The position numbers and the translations under genes were made by a program. From contig CANESI010000001.1 of assembly GCA_947441065.1 (NCBI GenBank), positions 186,001 through 250,000 of the forward strand: DNA of 64,000 bases. Reading direction: 5' to 3'. Shown piece by piece: positions 60,301 through 64,000 of the stretch (its first letter is position 1; every line of letters begins with the position of its first letter). The notes under the pieces were generated by a model. That model was given only the letters and a program-made list of their open reading frames with translations. It did no database searches and was not told the DNA's origin. Source of the DNA: Caulobacteraceae bacterium. Lineage in GTDB: Bacteria; Pseudomonadota; Alphaproteobacteria; Caulobacterales; Caulobacteraceae.

Positions 60301-62298
60301 TCAGGCTCGGCTATGGCGCCCGATGGCGGCATAGAGCGCAGAGGGCAAGATGGGTTTGGCGACATGGTCGTTCATCCCGGCTGCCAAGCAATCATCAATA
60401 TCTTGCGGCTCTTCTGCGGCGGACAGGGCAATGATCGGCACGGTCGCATGGGCACCGCCCATGGCGCGGATGGCGCGGGTCGAGGCGTGGCCGTCCATGC
60501 CGGGCATGCGAATATCCATCAAGATCAGGTCAAAATTCTTGCGCTGGGCGGCATAGATCGCGCTCTGGCCATTTTCGACCGCCTCGATCTCACAGTCCAA
60601 GGGCTTGAGGATGGTCTTGATCAGCTCTTGGCTAAAGGCATTGTCTTCGGCCAGAAGGATGCTCATGCGCTGGGTGGGCACCGCTTCGGGCAGCACTGTG
60701 GCCAAGGGCTCTGAGGCATCAAGCGGCAGGTCCAGCTCAAACCAGAACTGCGCGCCGCCGCCAGCTATATTTTCAGCCCCAATGGTGCCGCCCATCAACT
60801 CAACCAATTGACGGCTGATCGATAGGCCAAGGCCCGCACCGCCGGTCTTGGCTTGAACCGGAGCATCTGCGACCGTGACCCGATCAAACAGGCGCGGCAA
60901 GAGGACGGGGTCGAGGCCTGTGCCCGTATCGGTGACGCTGATCCGAATTTTCGCCCGGTCCTGCTGGGTTTTCAGCAGCAGCTTCAGGCCGATTTTCCCG
61001 CCCGATGAATGTTTGGTGGCATTGCTGACCAGATTGAACAGGATCTGACTGATCCGGCCTGGATCGCCGACCGTCAGAGGGATCGTGTCGGGCAGGTCTA
61101 CGCTCAGGGATAGGCCCTTGGCCCGCGCCTCTGGGGTCATGACCTCAATGACATTGGCCAGCGTGTCCGATAGGCGGAAACCTTCCTCAACCAGACGCAC
61201 CGTGCCAAATTCCAGGCGGCTGATATCCAGCACATTGTTGACGATGGCCATCAGCTGACGGCTGGCATCCTGAACCAGGTCCAGATAGTGCCGATCCCGG
61301 TCATTGAGCCCGCCATCAGTGCCAATCATTTCACTGAGACCGATAATGCCAGTCAGCGGCGTGCGCAGTTCATGGCTCAGGGTCGACAGGAACTCAGACT
61401 TTGACCGTGCCGCCGCCTCCGCAATTGCCTTGGCGGCTTCAGCCTCTTGCTCAGCGATCTTGCGGTCGTGAATGTCGCGAACAATGTCGATCCATTCAAG
61501 AACCTCGCGATTGGGACCGAGCAGGAACCGGATATTGCTCTGCAGCCAGATCCATCCCCTCGTCTTGTGCAGATAGCGATATTCGACGGGAATGCGGTTG
61601 CTATTCTCACCCTTGGCGATCATCGAGCGGACAGCCGCGAGGGCGAGCTTCCAGTCTTCGGGATGAACGCGCCGGGTTGGACGATGTCCGACCATATCCT
61701 TGGCGTCATGCCCAGTGACCGTGACCACAGCGGGCGAGATGTAGGTACAGGTCCCATCGCCGCGAACCCGCATGATCATGTCGCGGCTATAGGTGGTCAA
61801 AAACCGAAGGTGACGCTCGCTCTCGACCAGATCCTGATCCTTCTGGCGCAGCTCGGTAATGTCGATGGTGATGCCGAACAGCGCCGGATGGGCGGTTTTC
61901 GAGCTGGGCTCACGCTCCACACGGGACCAAAGGTGACGCACGCCAAGGGTCGGGTGGTTGAGCCTAAACTCCGCAAAGGCGGGGCCGGTTTGGTTGAGCC
62001 CCGCCATGACCATCTGACCCATCAGGTGACGGTCTTCTTGCACGAACCGTTCCAACATCGATGCGGCGGTGACCGTCTGATCCGGCGATAGGCCGTGGAT
62101 CTCGTACATGGTCTCGGAAAAAATGATGTTGTTGCTGGGCGTCAGCAGCCGCCAATAGCCCACCCGAGCCACAGTCGTGGCCATGATCGCGGCGGTTAGG
62201 TCATCGAAACTGCCGGCCTCATCGGCGTCTAAGCTCTGGCCATAGACAATGTCGCCGGTCGCCTTCGGACGGTCGTGAACGGACTTATCATCAGACAT
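60301..62298 (-). CDS. Hybrid sensor histidine kinase with PAS domains and receiver domain
   Basis: A 665-residue cytoplasmic sensor (no membrane segment): two PAS domains (about 45-150 and 165-280, followed by a coiled linker), HisKA with the phospho-accepting His309 in LSTLSHELRTPLTG, HATPase (N-box NLVSNATKH 422-430, DTGTGLDP 457-464, GGAGLGLSIS 487-496), and a C-terminal receiver with Asp595 in LILMDIRMPG. The signal is unknown. No response regulator is adjacent. The AT-rich 255-bp region 62299-62553 contains its likely promoter. Confidence 0.9.
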   Translation of the reverse strand: MSDDKSVHDRPKATGDIVYGQSLDADEAGSFDDLTAAIMATTVARVGYWRLLTPSNNIIFSETMYEIHGLSPDQTVTAASMLERFVQEDRHLMGQMVMAGLNQTGPAFAEFRLNHPTLGVRHLWSRVEREPSSKTAHPALFGITIDITELRQKDQDLVESERHLRFLTTYSRDMIMRVRGDGTCTYISPAVVTVTGHDAKDMVGHRPTRRVHPEDWKLALAAVRSMIAKGENSNRIPVEYRYLHKTRGWIWLQSNIRFLLGPNREVLEWIDIVRDIHDRKIAEQEAEAAKAIAEAAARSKSEFLSTLSHELRTPLTGIIGLSEMIGTDGGLNDRDRHYLDLVQDASRQLMAIVNNVLDISRLEFGTVRLVEEGFRLSDTLANVIEVMTPEARAKGLSLSVDLPDTIPLTVGDPGRISQILFNLVSNATKHSSGGKIGLKLLLKTQQDRAKIRISVTDTGTGLDPVLLPRLFDRVTVADAPVQAKTGGAGLGLSISRQLVELMGGTIGAENIAGGGAQFWFELDLPLDASEPLATVLPEAVPTQRMSILLAEDNAFSQELIKTILKPLDCEIEAVENGQSAIYAAQRKNFDLILMDIRMPGMDGHASTRAIRAMGGAHATVPIIALSAAEEPQDIDDCLAAGMNDHVAKPILPSALYAAIGRHSRA

Positions 62299-62494
62299 GA
62301 GGGCTAAGCTGCGCTGGCGGGACCTGAAAATTCTCCGTCAATGTAGCACTATCGATATATCGAAGTAGATCAAATAATTTGCTCTATCTCAGATTATAGA
62401 AGGAAACATTCCCCCTCAGGTCGTCATAAAGTATCAAAAATTACCGACTTCGAGCCCGAACTCGGCAGAAAAATGCCTGAATGTCTCAAAGCGC

Positions 62495-62523
62495 ACCGGG
62501 TGAGGATCTTGTCCTCGCCCGGT
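62495..62523 (-). terminator. Possible terminator hairpin of the acyl-CoA dehydrogenase gene
   Basis: ACCGGGTGAGGA and TCCTCGCCCGGT form a 12-bp stem (one G-T pair) with a 5-nt loop, 31 nt after the stop on the minus strand. There is no T-run directly behind it, so function as a terminator is uncertain. The rest of the gap 62299-62553 is AT-rich promoter-like sequence without a gene. Confidence 0.4.
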
Positions 62524-62553
62524 CGCCGTTACTGTGAATACCGATATCAGACC

Positions 62554-63717
62554 CTAGAGGGTACGGGCGATGAGCACCTTCATGATCTCATTGGCCCCGC
62601 CATAGATGCGCTGGATGCGAGCATCCTTATACATCTGACCGATGGGATATTCGGTCATGTAGCCATAGCCGCCGAACAGTTGCAGGCACTCATCGACGAT
62701 CTTGCACTGCAGGTCGCTGACCCAGTACTTGGCCATTGAGGCGGTTGCCGCATCGAGCTTTCCGGCCATCAACAGGTCGGTGCAGTGGTTGACAAAGACC
62801 TTGGCGACGGTCGCTTCGGTCTTGGCTTCGGCCAGCTTGAACTGGGTATTTTGGAAGTCGATGATGCGCTGGCCAAAGGCCTTGCGGTCCTTGACGTACT
62901 CGATGGTCACCTGCAGCGCCCGCTCGATCATGGCGAGGCCCTGGATGGCGATGATCAGGCGTTCCTGCGGCAATTGCTGCATCAGTTGGACAAAGCCCTT
63001 GCCCTCTTCGGCACCCAAAAGGTTCGAGGTTGGGACCCGAACATCATTGAAGAACAGCTCAGATGTGTCTTGGCTCTCCTGACCGACCTTGTGCAGGTTT
63101 CGGCCGCGCTCAAAGCCCTCGACCTCATCGGTCTCGACCATGATCAGGGACGTGCCCTTAGAGCCCAGCGTTGGATCGGTCTTGCAGACGACGCAGATCA
63201 GGTTGGCGGTCTGGCCGTTGGTGATGAAGGTCTTTTGACCGCTGATCACATAGTGGTTGCCGTCCTTCTTGGCGGTGGTCTTGACCCCTTGCAGGTCCGA
63301 CCCAGCGCCGGGCTCGGTCATGGCGATGGCGGTGACCAGTTCGCCAGAGATGATCCGGGGCAACCAGCGCTGCTTTTGCTCTTCAGAGCCATAGTGGTTG
63401 ATATAGGGGGCGACGATGGCGTTGTGCAGGGTGATGCCGAAGCCCTCGACGCCCTTCAGGCCCATCTGCTCCATGATCACGACCTCATGGCGGAAGTCAC
63501 CGCCAGAGCCGCCATATTCTTCGGGCAGGGACACGCCCAGAAGGCCCGCTTCGCCCGCCGTGGTCCACATCTTGCGGTCCACGACGCCATTATCGCGCCA
63601 GCGCTGGACCTCGGAAGGGCCGGCATGATCGTCAAAGAAGCGGCCGACGGCGGCTTCAAAGATGTTGAGCTCTTCAATGTCCATGAAGGCTGGCTTTTCA
63701 ACGTTCAGAACGCCCAT
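62554..63717 (-). CDS. Acyl-CoA dehydrogenase, long-chain/isovaleryl-type active site
   Basis: A 387-residue flavoenzyme. It has TAIAMTEPGAGSDLQGVKT, FITNGQTANL, the YVKDRKAFGQRIIDFQNTQF helix and the end RIQRIYGGANEIMKVLIART. The position that holds the catalytic Glu in medium-chain enzymes is Gly here (IYGG). As in long-chain and isovaleryl-CoA dehydrogenases, the base should be Glu265 in LAMIERALQ, which aligns with the known LCAD residue. The ATG at 63717 follows AGGAAAC. It probably forms an operon with the partial gene upstream. Confidence 0.88.
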   Translation of the reverse strand: MGVLNVEKPAFMDIEELNIFEAAVGRFFDDHAGPSEVQRWRDNGVVDRKMWTTAGEAGLLGVSLPEEYGGSGGDFRHEVVIMEQMGLKGVEGFGITLHNAIVAPYINHYGSEEQKQRWLPRIISGELVTAIAMTEPGAGSDLQGVKTTAKKDGNHYVISGQKTFITNGQTANLICVVCKTDPTLGSKGTSLIMVETDEVEGFERGRNLHKVGQESQDTSELFFNDVRVPTSNLLGAEEGKGFVQLMQQLPQERLIIAIQGLAMIERALQVTIEYVKDRKAFGQRIIDFQNTQFKLAEAKTEATVAKVFVNHCTDLLMAGKLDAATASMAKYWVSDLQCKIVDECLQLFGGYGYMTEYPIGQMYKDARIQRIYGGANEIMKVLIARTL

Positions 63718-63756
63718 GATGTTTCCTGTCTTTTATGTCGTTGATCGATATGTGGT

Positions 63757-64000
63757 TCAGAAGCGGTCAGCGGCAAGCGCCATCATGGTCGCTGAGCCGG
63801 TCTTGAGTTTGGCCAGATGCGATCCGGTATCGGGCAGAACCCGCTCGACAAAGAACCGGCCGGTGACCAGCTTGTCGGCATAGAAGGGATCGCTTGATCC
63901 TTCAGTGATCTTTGCGGCGGCGGCCTTAGCGATCAGGGCCCACATATAGGCGGTGCCCGTCAGGCCAAACAGGTGCAGATAGTCGCTGGAGGCGGCCCCG
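63757..64000 (-). CDS. Acyl-CoA dehydrogenase-like protein, C-terminal part (cut by window edge)
   Basis: The frame is open to the right edge, so only the last ~80 residues are visible: SSDYLHLFGLTGTAYMWALI, ...DPFYADKLVTGRFFVERVLPDTGSHLAKLKTGSATMMALA. This matches the C-terminal end of the larger (~590-residue) acyl-CoA dehydrogenases related to DmdC, where the same YxxKLxTARFFxERxLP pattern occurs. The full gene would be cotranscribed with the dehydrogenase at 62554-63717. Confidence 0.7.
   Translation of the reverse strand, partial: GAASSDYLHLFGLTGTAYMWALIAKAAAAKITEGSSDPFYADKLVTGRFFVERVLPDTGSHLAKLKTGSATMMALAADRF

Overview
The window looks like chromosomal DNA from an alphaproteobacterium of the Caulobacterales type. 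GC is high, and the gene set fits that group: a 555-residue phosphodiesterase with GEDEF and EAL motifs that resembles Caulobacter PdeA, DUF4170 and DUF1330 proteins, MAPEG, a TonB-dependent receptor, a deoxyhypusine-synthase-like protein beside an ornithine decarboxylase, and several acyl-CoA genes. I see no tRNA, rRNA, CRISPR array, transposase, integrase or prophage genes. The assignment is inferred from gene content only.

Layout. 1-6.9 kb: lipid and CoA enzymes (thioesterase C-terminus, alpha/beta hydrolase, ECH1-like dienoyl-CoA isomerase, acyl-CoA dehydrogenase), CorA, a secreted CHAP protein and two small proteins. 7-18 kb: housekeeping genes (MAPEG, pmbA/tldE, a CysQ-like phosphatase, DUF4170, pdeA, a GNAT, a TTG-started Lrp/AsnC regulator, pgsA, uvrC, a GST, an SDR, an Rrf2 regulator). 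18-31 kb: kup, argG, fadB-type beta-oxidation enzyme, SDRs, gamma-glutamyltransferase, PPK2, rsmE, ubiD. 31-38 kb: acyl-CoA synthetase, thiC with a TPP riboswitch, and a polyamine pair (ornithine decarboxylase plus a homospermidine-synthase-like protein).

38-56.6 kb looks like a phosphate-scavenging island and is the most interesting part. It begins with a near-perfect Pho box and phnCDE, then a beta-helix-like lipoprotein and a TonB receptor. Next comes a compact type IV secretion cluster (virB1-2-3-4-6-9-10-11) with no VirB5, VirB7, VirB8 or VirD4. It is followed directly by a lone pstS, and then by a divergently oriented pair that looks like the plcP-agt membrane-lipid-remodelling operon. 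Upstream of virB1 there is a second Pho-box-like site made of three 11-bp-spaced repeats. My main hypothesis is that this T4SS is induced by phosphate starvation and works in phosphorus acquisition. This comes from motif reading and gene order and has not been tested.

56.6-64 kb: a TetR regulator, DUF1330 protein, an orphan C5 cytosine methyltransferase, cysK, a hybrid histidine kinase, and two acyl-CoA dehydrogenases, the second cut by the window edge.

Small palindromic repeats of four families fill four of the gaps between convergent genes (2.35-2.7, 16.65-16.75, 25.0-25.36 and 31.3-31.6 kb) and one tandem gap (57.9-58.0 kb). Two of the families share their ends and behave like MITE-type intergenic elements.
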